Below, in pieces: positions 25,647 to 33,880 of a stretch of DNA of 64,000 nt. The notes beneath the pieces were generated by a model, which was not told the DNA's origin, searched no databases, and saw only the letters and a list, made by a program, of their open reading frames with translations. This DNA comes from DATKMK01 sp035541895 (GTDB lineage Bacteria; Desulfobacterota; Binatia; HRBIN30; JACQVA1), in the NCBI GenBank assembly GCA_035541895.1, contig DATKMK010000057.1, positions 28,214 to 92,213 on the forward strand, given 5' to 3'. A program made the position numbers and the translations under genes. Position 1 is the stretch's first letter; each line of letters begins with the position of its first letter.

Positions 25647-27598
25647 GGGGTTGGCTCGCGCTGGCACTCCTGGCGATCGCGACGCTGGGGGTGAGCTGTT
25701 CCAAATCGCCCCAGCGAGTCAGCCATCGTGTGCTGGTGCTCGGTTTCGACGGCATCGATCCGGGTTTGCTCGATCGCTTCATGGCGGCAGGAGAGCTTCC
25801 GCACTTCGCCCAGCTCGCAAAGACCGGACACTACGTTCATTTGGGGACGACGGTTCCGCCCCAGAGTCCGGTCGCCTGGTCAACGTTCATTACCGGGATG
25901 GATCCAGGTGGGCACGGGATTTTTGATTTTGTCCATCGTGATCCGGCCCCGCCGAGCGGTGGTGCGATCGCGCCGTTTCTGTCGACGTCGCGAGTGGAAG
26001 AAGACGAGCGGCGGCTCACGTTGGGCAAGTACGCGTTGCCCCTCTCGTCGGGGACCAGCGAGTTGCTCCGGCACGGCAAGGCGTTTTGGAATGTGCTCGC
26101 AGATCACGACATACCGGCCACGGTGGTGAAGATTCCGGCAAACTTTCCGCCGGAGCCGAGCACGTCGCGAACGATCTCGGATATGGGCACTCCCGATGTT
26201 CGGGGAACCTACGGAACTTTCTCGTTCTACAGTTCCGATCCGGCCGACGGCGGGGATCACAGCGTCTCCGGTGGTCTTTTTCATGCCGTGCAGGTCGACG
26301 GTGGCCACGCGCGCGCGACGATTCCGGGACCCATCGACCCGTTTCTCAGCCGATCCGAGCGTGCCGTGCGTCCGTTCGAGGTGTACGTCGACGCAGAATC
26401 GAATGCCGTGAAGATCGATATCGGCGATCAGGAACTCGTGTTGCAGACCGGCGAGTGGAGCGGCTGGGTGCCGGTGACATTCGACCTCGTGCCGAGTATC
26501 GTCAGCGTGCATGGAATCGTCCGATTTCATCTCGTGCAAGCTCATCCGAATCTGCGTCTCTACACCAGCCCCATCAACATTGCGCCCGACCAACCAGCAC
26601 TCCCGATTTCGACTCCTCCCGAGTACGCGCGCGATCTGGCGACGCATGTCGGCGCCTTCTATACGCAGGGCCTCCCCGAAAATACCGCGGCGTTGACCGC
26701 CGGCGTGCTGGACGACGACATGTGGCTCGTACATGCCGACGACATCTTCGCAGAGCGCTCGCGCATGTTCGATTTCGAGCTGGCTCGGTTCCACAGCGGA
26801 CTGCTGTTCGCCTACTTCGGCGGAACGGATCAGGTGGCGCACATGTTTTGGCGAGAGATGGAGCACGGCAGCGTGCACGGGGACGCGATCCTACGAACGT
26901 ATCGGCAGGTCGACGACGTCCTCGGCCGTGCGCTCGCGGCGATCGCCGGCGACTCGAATGTCACGTTGATCGTTATGTCGGATCACGGCTTCGCCCCGTT
27001 CAATCGGGCTGTGCACCTAAACAGCTGGCTTCGGGAGCAGGGATTTCTTGCGCTGCGGTCGGGACTGCAGGTTGGAGGCGAATTGTTTCAGGACATTGAC
27101 TGGAATCACACGCACGCCTACGGGCTGGGACTGAACGGCCTCTACCTCAACCTGGTGGGGCGCGAACGGTTCGGCATCGTGGGACCCGTAGATCGGGAGC
27201 GCGTGCTCGCCGAGCTGACGCAGAAGCTGCTCGGCTGGACCGATCCACAGACCGGTGCGTCCATCATCTCGCGAGTTTATCGGCGTGAAGAAGTGTACAG
27301 TTCGACCTACCGCGATCTGGCGCCCGACCTCATCGTTGGCTACCGCCGGGGCTATCGCGTGTCGAACGAATCTGGGCTCGGCGAAGTGCCGGCGGCGGTC
27401 ATCGAAGACAATCGGAAGAGGTGGAGCGGGGATCATTGCATGGCGGCGGATCAAGTTCCCGGCGTGCTGCTCAGCAACCGCCGAGTGGTCAATCGTCCGG
27501 TGAGCTTGCAAGACCTTGCGCCCACGATTTTGAACGAGTTCGGTATTCCCGCTCCGGTAGAGATGGTGGGCAAGCCGCTACTCGATGGAGGGCCATAG
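25643..27598 (+). CDS. Second alkaline phosphatase superfamily enzyme, lipoprotein
   Basis: A 651-residue paralogue of the preceding gene, but with a lipobox (LGVSC, Cys19) in place of the membrane helix. Matching motifs are VLGFDGIDPG, SPVAWSTFITGMDPGGHGIF, FGGTDQVAHMFWR and IVMSDHGFAPF, so both enzymes should bind two metals. The tandem arrangement with different anchors suggests the pair works at two membrane faces, or on inner-membrane and outer-membrane substrates; that is inference. It begins in the ATGA overlap and is followed 2 bp later by a 64-residue gene. Confidence 0.82.
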   Translation: MRGWLALALLAIATLGVSCSKSPQRVSHRVLVLGFDGIDPGLLDRFMAAGELPHFAQLAKTGHYVHLGTTVPPQSPVAWSTFITGMDPGGHGIFDFVHRDPAPPSGGAIAPFLSTSRVEEDERRLTLGKYALPLSSGTSELLRHGKAFWNVLADHDIPATVVKIPANFPPEPSTSRTISDMGTPDVRGTYGTFSFYSSDPADGGDHSVSGGLFHAVQVDGGHARATIPGPIDPFLSRSERAVRPFEVYVDAESNAVKIDIGDQELVLQTGEWSGWVPVTFDLVPSIVSVHGIVRFHLVQAHPNLRLYTSPINIAPDQPALPISTPPEYARDLATHVGAFYTQGLPENTAALTAGVLDDDMWLVHADDIFAERSRMFDFELARFHSGLLFAYFGGTDQVAHMFWREMEHGSVHGDAILRTYRQVDDVLGRALAAIAGDSNVTLIVMSDHGFAPFNRAVHLNSWLREQGFLALRSGLQVGGELFQDIDWNHTHAYGLGLNGLYLNLVGRERFGIVGPVDRERVLAELTQKLLGWTDPQTGASIISRVYRREEVYSSTYRDLAPDLIVGYRRGYRVSNESGLGEVPAAVIEDNRKRWSGDHCMAADQVPGVLLSNRRVVNRPVSLQDLAPTILNEFGIPAPVEMVGKPLLDGGP

Positions 27599-27600
27599 AC

Positions 27601-27795
27601 ATGTTCGGTAGTAAGAAGATCGCGCTCGATAAGACCTTGTACGACCGGATCGCCAAAGTGGCGATCACGGCCGGTTACGCGTCGGCCGAGGAATTCATCG
27701 TGCACTTGTTGGAGCAGCAGGTCCGTCACCTCGAAGACGCCAAAGACGAAGAGATGATCCGCAAGCGACTCGAAGGACTCGGCTACATCGACTGA
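27601..27795 (+). CDS. 64-residue protein with RHH-like pattern, phosphatase-cassette member
   Basis: The short protein begins MFGSKKIALDKTLYDRIAKV and continues with AGYASAEEFIVHLLEQQV, then a charged helix. The beta-helix-helix spacing resembles ribbon-helix-helix (CopG-type) DNA-binding proteins, though a structural adaptor is also possible. It starts 2 bp after the lipoprotein phosphatase stop and its stop overlaps the next ATG by one base, so all four genes are one operon. If it binds DNA it may be the cassette's own regulator. Confidence 0.65.
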   Translation: MFGSKKIALDKTLYDRIAKVAITAGYASAEEFIVHLLEQQVRHLEDAKDEEMIRKRLEGLGYID

Positions 27796-28610
27796 TGAGC
27801 CTGCTCCATCACATGCTTTCCGCCGGGTTCGCGCTGCTGCTGGACCCGCTGGCGGGATTGCCGCCGCTGCTGGGCCTCACGGTGATCTCGACGGTGAGTG
27901 GGCTGCTGATTCTGCTGGCGTTTCGGTGCACCTCGAACCCTGCTGCCGTGCGGCGCGCACGCCAGCGTGCGCAAGCGCACTTGCTCGCGGTGCGTTTGTA
28001 CCGCGATGATTTGGTGGTGGTCGCGCGATCGCAGTGGTCGCTGGTGGGTGCACTCGCCGCATATGTCGGTCTCATGTTGATCCCGTTCGCGGCACTGTTG
28101 GTCCCGTTCGCGCTGCTGTTTGCGCATATTGATGCTCGCTACGGCTCGTGCGCCCTCCGCCCGGGGGAGCGCGCACTGGTCAAGGCCTTCACGCCGACGG
28201 GCGCCACCAGCGGATGGCAATTGGAGGCACCCGACGGCCTGACGATCGAGTCGCCGCCCGTACGGATTCCAAGTCGCGGTGAAACTGTCTGGCGCATTCG
28301 CGCTGACAAGCCCGGCTGCCACCGGGTTGCCTTAGTCGCGGGGCCGCAGCGCGTCGAGAAGCTCGCGTGTGTCGCCAACGGGGCTATCGGCGCCTCGTCC
28401 CAGCGCGCCGCTGCGGGCGTGGCTGCCCTATTCTCGGCACCGACCGAACCTTTGATCGAAACCGCTGCGAAAGTCGATCGTATCGAGATCACATATCCAA
28501 CCTGCCCGGTCGTTTTCTACGGCTGGCATCTCAACTGGCTGGTCGTCTGCCTCATCGTATCAGCGGCGGTCGCATGGTTTCTGCGCAAGCCGTTTGGCGT
28601 CGAGTTCTGA
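27795..28610 (+). CDS. Membrane protein of unknown function, phosphatase-cassette member
   Basis: A 271-residue protein with one N-terminal hydrophobic segment, a basic loop (NPAAVRRARQRAQAHLLAVR), a second hydrophobic pair (residues about 80-110), a soluble domain with DARYGSCALRPGE and a C-terminal helix. The topology, hydrophobic-basic coiled loop-hydrophobic, faintly recalls the EMC3/YidC-type core, but no sequence identity is claimed. Its start overlaps the small upstream gene, so it should act with the two phosphatases. Confidence 0.62.
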   Translation: MSLLHHMLSAGFALLLDPLAGLPPLLGLTVISTVSGLLILLAFRCTSNPAAVRRARQRAQAHLLAVRLYRDDLVVVARSQWSLVGALAAYVGLMLIPFAALLVPFALLFAHIDARYGSCALRPGERALVKAFTPTGATSGWQLEAPDGLTIESPPVRIPSRGETVWRIRADKPGCHRVALVAGPQRVEKLACVANGAIGASSQRAAAGVAALFSAPTEPLIETAAKVDRIEITYPTCPVVFYGWHLNWLVVCLIVSAAVAWFLRKPFGVEF

Positions 28611-28703
28611 GACCTCCGCAGCGCTACGAGCTGCCCTTCGATCGTTTCGGACGCCGCGCGCGGACCTCGATCAAGGAATTGTTCCTTCGCTGCGCTCCGG
28701 ACA

Positions 28704-28722
28704 CCGCGCGCTCCGCGCGCGG
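28704..28722 (-). terminator. Hairpin just downstream of tRNA-Ser
   Basis: A perfect 7-bp stem (28704-28710 with 28716-28722) with a 5-base loop begins 8 bases beyond the tRNA 3' end in the direction of transcription. It lacks a T-tract but is well placed to end or trim the tRNA transcript. Confidence 0.4.
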
Positions 28723-28729
28723 AAAGGAG

Positions 28730-28814
28730 CGGAGGGGGCGAGATTCGAACTCGCGGACCCTTTCGGGTCGCCGGTTTTCAAGACCGGTGGTTTCAACCGC
28801 TCACCCACCCCTCC
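28730..28814 (-). tRNA. tRNA-Ser (anticodon UGA)
   Basis: Read on the minus strand, the sequence folds as a class II tRNA: 7-bp acceptor GGAGGGG/CCCCTCC with discriminator G, anticodon stem CCGGT/ACCGG with loop CTTGAAA (anticodon TGA), a long variable arm with GACCC/GGGTC, and a T-arm GCGAG/CTCGC around TTCGAAT. It closely matches the E. coli tRNA-Ser(UGA) pattern. The CCA end is not encoded. Confidence 0.95.
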
Positions 28815-29125
28815 CAAATCGGGCGCAAAGAAATCTCTGTCGCGCGGTTTAACCTGCGCCCACACCTGATGCAATCGGAGACCCGAGGCGGCCTCGATCG
28901 ATGCCGCCCGCATTCAGCATGGCATAGCGCATGTGCTCAACGGTGCGCTAGTTCACTTGATCTATCATATGAAATAGCACGCTCTTGTGATGCCTAAAGA
29001 GTAGAAGACTTGCTCTACGAGGGCTCGTCAAATTTCCAACAGTTCGGCATTGATCCCTAAACTCGCCCGCCGCACCATTCCTTGGGAGTCGCCTGCGTTG
29101 GTTCGCAAGCGGCGCGGCATGCTCC
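28815..29125. other. Non-coding gap between tRNA-Ser and the first giant surface gene
   Basis: No gene is seen. On the minus strand TTGCAT (28869-28874), a 17-base spacer and TAAACC (28846-28851) could serve as the tRNA promoter, but the match is weak. The part around 28950-29050 is markedly more AT-rich than its surroundings and probably holds the promoter of the downstream surface protein; no convincing hexamer pair was found. Confidence 0.4.
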
Positions 29126-32100
29126 TTGGTCTGGCCAGGCGTCGTGACCAAGGTATCTGCTCTTCTTCGTGCACAGCTCGGCGTTCTGAGTTTAGCGGTG
29201 GTCGTGCTCCTGACCGACGCGCCGGCGCTCGCGGCCAACGCGCAGCTCAGTTGGTCCGTATCAAGTGGTGCAGCAGGATACAAAGTGTACATGCGTCAGT
29301 CCGGGCAGTCGTATGGCACCGGGACCGACGTGGGATTGATCGCCCCGGGCGGAGACGGCATGGTGCACTACGCCACTACCGGCGGGCTGCCCAACGGCAC
29401 CAACTACTTCGCCGTCTCCAGCTACAGCAGTTCGGGTGTCGAAAGCGCTCTCTCCAACGAACTCGCGTTGGTCATCGGCGACACGCCAACGCCCGGAAGC
29501 CCGGCGCCGACGAACACCCCGACCACTACCCAGATTTCGCAGCCGAGTGCGACACCGACGCAAACGATTCAGCTTCCGACTGCGGTGCCGACCACGACTC
29601 CGACCGCCACGATGATCCAGCCGACGTCCACACCGATCGTTGGTGCCGTGACAATCTGGCCGACCAGCGCCGTCCCCAGCACCATTGACGGCAACGATCC
29701 GTTGGCAGTCGAGCTGGGCGTGCAATTCACCGCGGACATGAACGGGGCCATCGCCGGCATCCGCTTCTACAAGAGCGCAGCCAACACCGGCACGCATACC
29801 GGGTCGCTCTGGACGAACACCGGCAGCTTGTTGGCTACGGGAACGTTCACAAACGAGACGGCCTCCGGCTGGCAGCAGCTAACCTTCGGCGCACCCGTCG
29901 CCATCGCCGCCAACGCCGTCTACGTCGCTTCGTATCACACAAATGTCGGACACTATTCTGGTGATGTCGACTACTTCGCGACCGCCGGTGTCGACAATCC
30001 GCCGTTGCACGCGGTCGCCGACGGGATCGCAGGGGGGAACGGCGTGTACGCCTACGGCGTCAGCGCATTTCCGAGCAACACATACCGTTCCGCCAATTAC
30101 TGGGTGGACGTGGCATTCACCTCGACTACTCCCGGGACAACGACGCCGGCGAGCAATACCGCGACGCTGACCCCGACTCGTACACCGACGACAACCCCAA
30201 CTCAGACCCCGTCGGCCACCGCGACGCCGACGCGGACACCTACAACCACTCCGACCCTAACACCGACGGCGACGGCGACCGCCACCGCGACGTTGACACC
30301 GACGCGCACGCCCACGACGACGCCAACGCAAACCGCGTCGGCTACGAGCACCGCGACTCCCACTCAGACACCGACCACCACTGCGACCGCGACGCCAACG
30401 CGAACACCCACAACCACCCCGACCCTGACACCGACCGCGACGGCGACCGCCACCGCAACGTTGACACCGACTCGCACGCCCACGACGACTCCAACGCAAA
30501 CCTCGTCCGCCACGGGCACTGCAGCACCCACTCAAACACCGACCACTACGGCAACCTCGACCACTACCGCAACGCCAACCGCGACGGTGACCGCCACGGT
30601 CACGCCGACGGCGACTTTTACTCAGACACCAACAACGACGCCCACCGCGACACCGACGCGAACACCTACAACCACGCCGACCGCGACGGCTACCGCAACC
30701 TCGACCGCCACCGCGACGTTGACACCAACTCGCACATCAACGACGACGCCAACGCAAACCGCCTCGGCCACGAGCTCTGCAACGCCCACTCAGACACCGA
30801 CCACCACCGCGACGCTGACCTCGACGGCCACTCCCACTGTCACGCCGACTCAGACGCCCACGACCACCGCTAGCGCGACACCCACCGCCTCGGCCACCAC
30901 AACATCGACCGTCACTGACATCGTGACGCCATCAGCGACCACTACTTCGACCGCGACGGCAACTCAGACGCCGGCGAACTCTGTCACCGCTACCGCCACC
31001 TCGACCGTAACCGTGACTGACACCCCAACCCCTACATCGACAACAACGCCAACTCGGACACCGACGACAACGGCGACCAACACGCCGACACGCACTGCGA
31101 CCTCGACTTACACCTCGACGGCAACGACCACCGCAACGCGGACCAACACCGCCACGCCGTCAGCAACCGTGACCAACACCACGACAGCGACGGCGGCCCA
31201 AACGTCGACGGTCACCAGCACCAGGACTGTCACGGCCACGTCGACCTCGACTCAACCCTTCACCGCCACTGCGACGCCGACTCTGACGCCGACGCGCACC
31301 TCGACTGCGACCTCGACTTACACCTCGACGGCAACGGCGACCGCAACGCCGACCAACACCACCACGCCGTCGGCGATTGCGACCGACACGGCGACGACAA
31401 CGGCAACCCAGACTGCGACGGTCACCAACACCTTGACGGCAACGGTGACACCAACTCACACTTTCACTGCGACCGCGACGTGGACAAACACCGCAACCCT
31501 GCCCCCGACCGCGAGCACGACACCGACTCCGACATCTACGTCGATTCCGACAGTCACCGCGACTGCACCACCGACGCGCACGTCAACTGCAACCTTGACT
31601 CAAACCTCGACGGCAACGGCCACCGCAACGTGGACCAACACCACCACACCGTCGGCGATTGCGACCGACACGGCGACGACAACGGCAACCCAGACTGCGA
31701 CGGTCACCAACACCACGACGACCACGACGACACCGCCTCAGACCCTCACCGCGACCGCGACGTCGACGAACACAGCCTCGGGGTCCCCGACCATGAGCCG
31801 GACGCCGACGCCAACCTCGACCCAGACACCGACGCCTTCATCGAGCCCGACGGCTACACGGACATCCACTGCCAGTGCACTGCCCTCGTTCACCGTGATT
31901 CCGACTGCGACATCGACGTCGTCACCAACACCCACGCCCTCGCCTACTCACACCTCCATTCCACCTGCGACCGAAACCGCGACCTCGATGCCTTCAACAA
32001 CCGCGATTGCGACCAGCACCGCACCGGTTTTCACGTCCACCGCGACGGCGACCGCCACAACCAGCTCCACGCTCGTGCCAACTCAGACCGCAACCGAAAC

Positions 32101-33721
32101 GTCGATGAGTACACCGACGGTGACGGCTGCGCCGACAAATTCACCGAGCCCGAGCCCCACGCCAACTGATACGCCGACGAGCTTGGCAACGGCATCCCCG
32201 AGCCCCACGCAAAGCGATACCCAAACCTTGACGCCCACTCAGACCGTGACCGCACCGCCAACCCAAACCCCGAGTCCGAGTCCTTCGGATACTGCACCGC
32301 CTACGGCCACGAGTAGTGCAACCGTCACGCGAACGCAGCCGGTCCCGAGCCCGACACCGACGCCGGCCTTGGTACCTCTCGCCAGCGCAACGCCAACCGT
32401 GCCACCGACAGCGACGGTGACTCAGACCCTAACCCCAACCGCGACGCCGACGCCCACTCCGACACGGACGCAACAGACGTCGCCGACAATTCGAGCCAGA
32501 CTGCGTCGGCCGCTCGCGATCACGCTTCAAACCTCGACGATGTCCGGCGCCAGCGTCTTCTACTTGCAGTCGTCCGCAAGCGGGACCGCCCAGGAAGCGG
32601 TCGATTCCGGCGGCGGCAGCCAGTCCACCGTCGTGTTTGAAGCGGCTGCGGCCGGCGGGGCTCCGCCGGCGGCTGCGATTGCGGACCTCGGCGATGGCAG
32701 CGAGGAACTCCTCGTCGCACGGGCGGATGCGCCCGGAGTGCCCTCGCGCGACCGGGTCGACATTTACCACATCGATCCAGAGCGACCGCCCGAACTCACC
32801 ACCCACCTCAATGCGTTTGACGACACCGGTTGGTCGAGCGCAGGCAACCTCGCGGTAGGCGACGTCGATGCGTCAGCGGTCGGCAGCGAGTTGATCGTCG
32901 CCGACGATGGCAGCCGACGACGGGCATCACAGATTCGTGTATTCGGCGGCTTGAGAGACGGAGCGCCACGTCTCCTGTGTCAGTTCCGTGGGTTGCGATC
33001 GCACAGCGCCGCCAGACAGCCAGTAACATTTGCGCTCGGTCGCGTTTTTTCGGGAGCGCAATTTGCCGCGCAGCAAATCGTCGTCGGCGACACACACGGT
33101 TTTATCTATATCTGGGGAATCGATCACGGGCACGCGAAGTTGCTACGCTGGTTCATCGCTTTCAACGGGCCGGTGAGTCCCGTGCGGGAGCTGGCGGTCG
33201 GTGACGTCTTGCCGGATCAGCTCGGTGACGAGGTGGTGGTCGCCGACGACGGTAGCCGTCGCGACGGGAGCGTGCGCGTCTTCAACGGACGCACCGGTGC
33301 GCTGGCACTCGAGTTTGTCGCGATCGATCCAGCTCAGGCACCCGCCGGCATCGCGGTGTCGGTCGCCGATGTGATCGACTCGCTCCCAGGCGCGGAGATC
33401 ATTGTCGGACAGGGTGAAGCCGGGGGCCTGTTGCGCGTCTACAGCATCGCACACAACACGCCGCAGCCCATCCTCGACGTGCCTGATCCGCGACACCGCA
33501 AGACCGGCCTGTCGCGTCACCTCGCCGCGGGCGTGCTGATGCCGGAGCTACCGGGGAACGAGCTGGTGGTGGCGCAGCTCGATCCGACTATGCCGGTCGA
33601 GATCTTCCACCTCGACGAAGGCGGCGCCACGAAGATGGACGATCTGCCCATCGCGCCTGAACTCGGCGCAGCGGCGAGTGAGGGATCCGTCGGCTCCGTG
33701 GTGATCGCACCGGGTTCTTGA
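29126..33721 (+). CDS. Giant secreted surface protein: Fn3-like, DUF4082, Thr-Pro stalk, FG-GAP-like C-terminus
   Basis: The product has up to 1531 residues. A signal peptide ends at APALA. Next comes an Fn3-like domain (AQLSWSVSSGAAGYKVY to SNELAL), then a DUF4082-type beta domain (about 29641-30127; FYKSAANTGTHTGSLWT, YHTNVGHYSGD, YWVDVAF). A stalk of about 780 residues in T-P-T-x repeats (30130-32480) follows, and a C-terminal domain with several FG-GAP-like units (AVGDVDASAVGSELIVADD and similar) ends the protein. TTG 29126 and GTG 29144 are both possible starts. The stalk resembles glycosylated mucin-type spacers, so the heads are probably displayed away from the cell. No sorting signal is seen. 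Confidence 0.78.
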   Translation: MVWPGVVTKVSALLRAQLGVLSLAVVVLLTDAPALAANAQLSWSVSSGAAGYKVYMRQSGQSYGTGTDVGLIAPGGDGMVHYATTGGLPNGTNYFAVSSYSSSGVESALSNELALVIGDTPTPGSPAPTNTPTTTQISQPSATPTQTIQLPTAVPTTTPTATMIQPTSTPIVGAVTIWPTSAVPSTIDGNDPLAVELGVQFTADMNGAIAGIRFYKSAANTGTHTGSLWTNTGSLLATGTFTNETASGWQQLTFGAPVAIAANAVYVASYHTNVGHYSGDVDYFATAGVDNPPLHAVADGIAGGNGVYAYGVSAFPSNTYRSANYWVDVAFTSTTPGTTTPASNTATLTPTRTPTTTPTQTPSATATPTRTPTTTPTLTPTATATATATLTPTRTPTTTPTQTASATSTATPTQTPTTTATATPTRTPTTTPTLTPTATATATATLTPTRTPTTTPTQTSSATGTAAPTQTPTTTATSTTTATPTATVTATVTPTATFTQTPTTTPTATPTRTPTTTPTATATATSTATATLTPTRTSTTTPTQTASATSSATPTQTPTTTATLTSTATPTVTPTQTPTTTASATPTASATTTSTVTDIVTPSATTTSTATATQTPANSVTATATSTVTVTDTPTPTSTTTPTRTPTTTATNTPTRTATSTYTSTATTTATRTNTATPSATVTNTTTATAAQTSTVTSTRTVTATSTSTQPFTATATPTLTPTRTSTATSTYTSTATATATPTNTTTPSAIATDTATTTATQTATVTNTLTATVTPTHTFTATATWTNTATLPPTASTTPTPTSTSIPTVTATAPPTRTSTATLTQTSTATATATWTNTTTPSAIATDTATTTATQTATVTNTTTTTTTPPQTLTATATSTNTASGSPTMSRTPTPTSTQTPTPSSSPTATRTSTASALPSFTVIPTATSTSSPTPTPSPTHTSIPPATETATSMPSTTAIATSTAPVFTSTATATATTSSTLVPTQTATETSMSTPTVTAAPTNSPSPSPTPTDTPTSLATASPSPTQSDTQTLTPTQTVTAPPTQTPSPSPSDTAPPTATSSATVTRTQPVPSPTPTPALVPLASATPTVPPTATVTQTLTPTATPTPTPTRTQQTSPTIRARLRRPLAITLQTSTMSGASVFYLQSSASGTAQEAVDSGGGSQSTVVFEAAAAGGAPPAAAIADLGDGSEELLVARADAPGVPSRDRVDIYHIDPERPPELTTHLNAFDDTGWSSAGNLAVGDVDASAVGSELIVADDGSRRRASQIRVFGGLRDGAPRLLCQFRGLRSHSAARQPVTFALGRVFSGAQFAAQQIVVGDTHGFIYIWGIDHGHAKLLRWFIAFNGPVSPVRELAVGDVLPDQLGDEVVVADDGSRRDGSVRVFNGRTGALALEFVAIDPAQAPAGIAVSVADVIDSLPGAEIIVGQGEAGGLLRVYSIAHNTPQPILDVPDPRHRKTGLSRHLAAGVLMPELPGNELVVAQLDPTMPVEIFHLDEGGATKMDDLPIAPELGAAASEGSVGSVVIAPGS
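30130..32480 (+). repeat. Thr-Pro-rich coding repeat with 168-bp higher-order units at its start
   Basis: Degenerate ACN-CCN repeats of 12-bp period encode the stalk. A GTTGACACC-containing block recurs at 30292 and 30460 (168 bp apart) and again at 30718. Other blocks recur at 31101/31311 and 31383/31663. The unit is a multiple of three, so copy change keeps the frame. Confidence 0.8.
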
Positions 33722-33880
33722 TCAAGTCAGTGCATCACAATTGACTCGCACTAGAAGCAAGCGAGTGCACAAGGTCGCACAGCAAATTGCATAGACAATC
33801 GCACGGAAAACCGCTACTAGCGGCTCGGTTTCGAAAGCTGCGGTAACGTTGCACTGGATCAAGAAGGCGGTGGGGGCGTT

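Noticed and set aside
28594..28913. Short frames over the tRNA-Ser region on both strands
   Set aside because: They coincide with a complete class II tRNA and have no ribosome binding site or family match.
29641..32480. CRISPR-like look of the regular repeats in the stalk genes
   Set aside because: Repeats are degenerate, codon-phased, of 12-bp period and lie within an open reading frame; there are no unique spacers between identical repeats.
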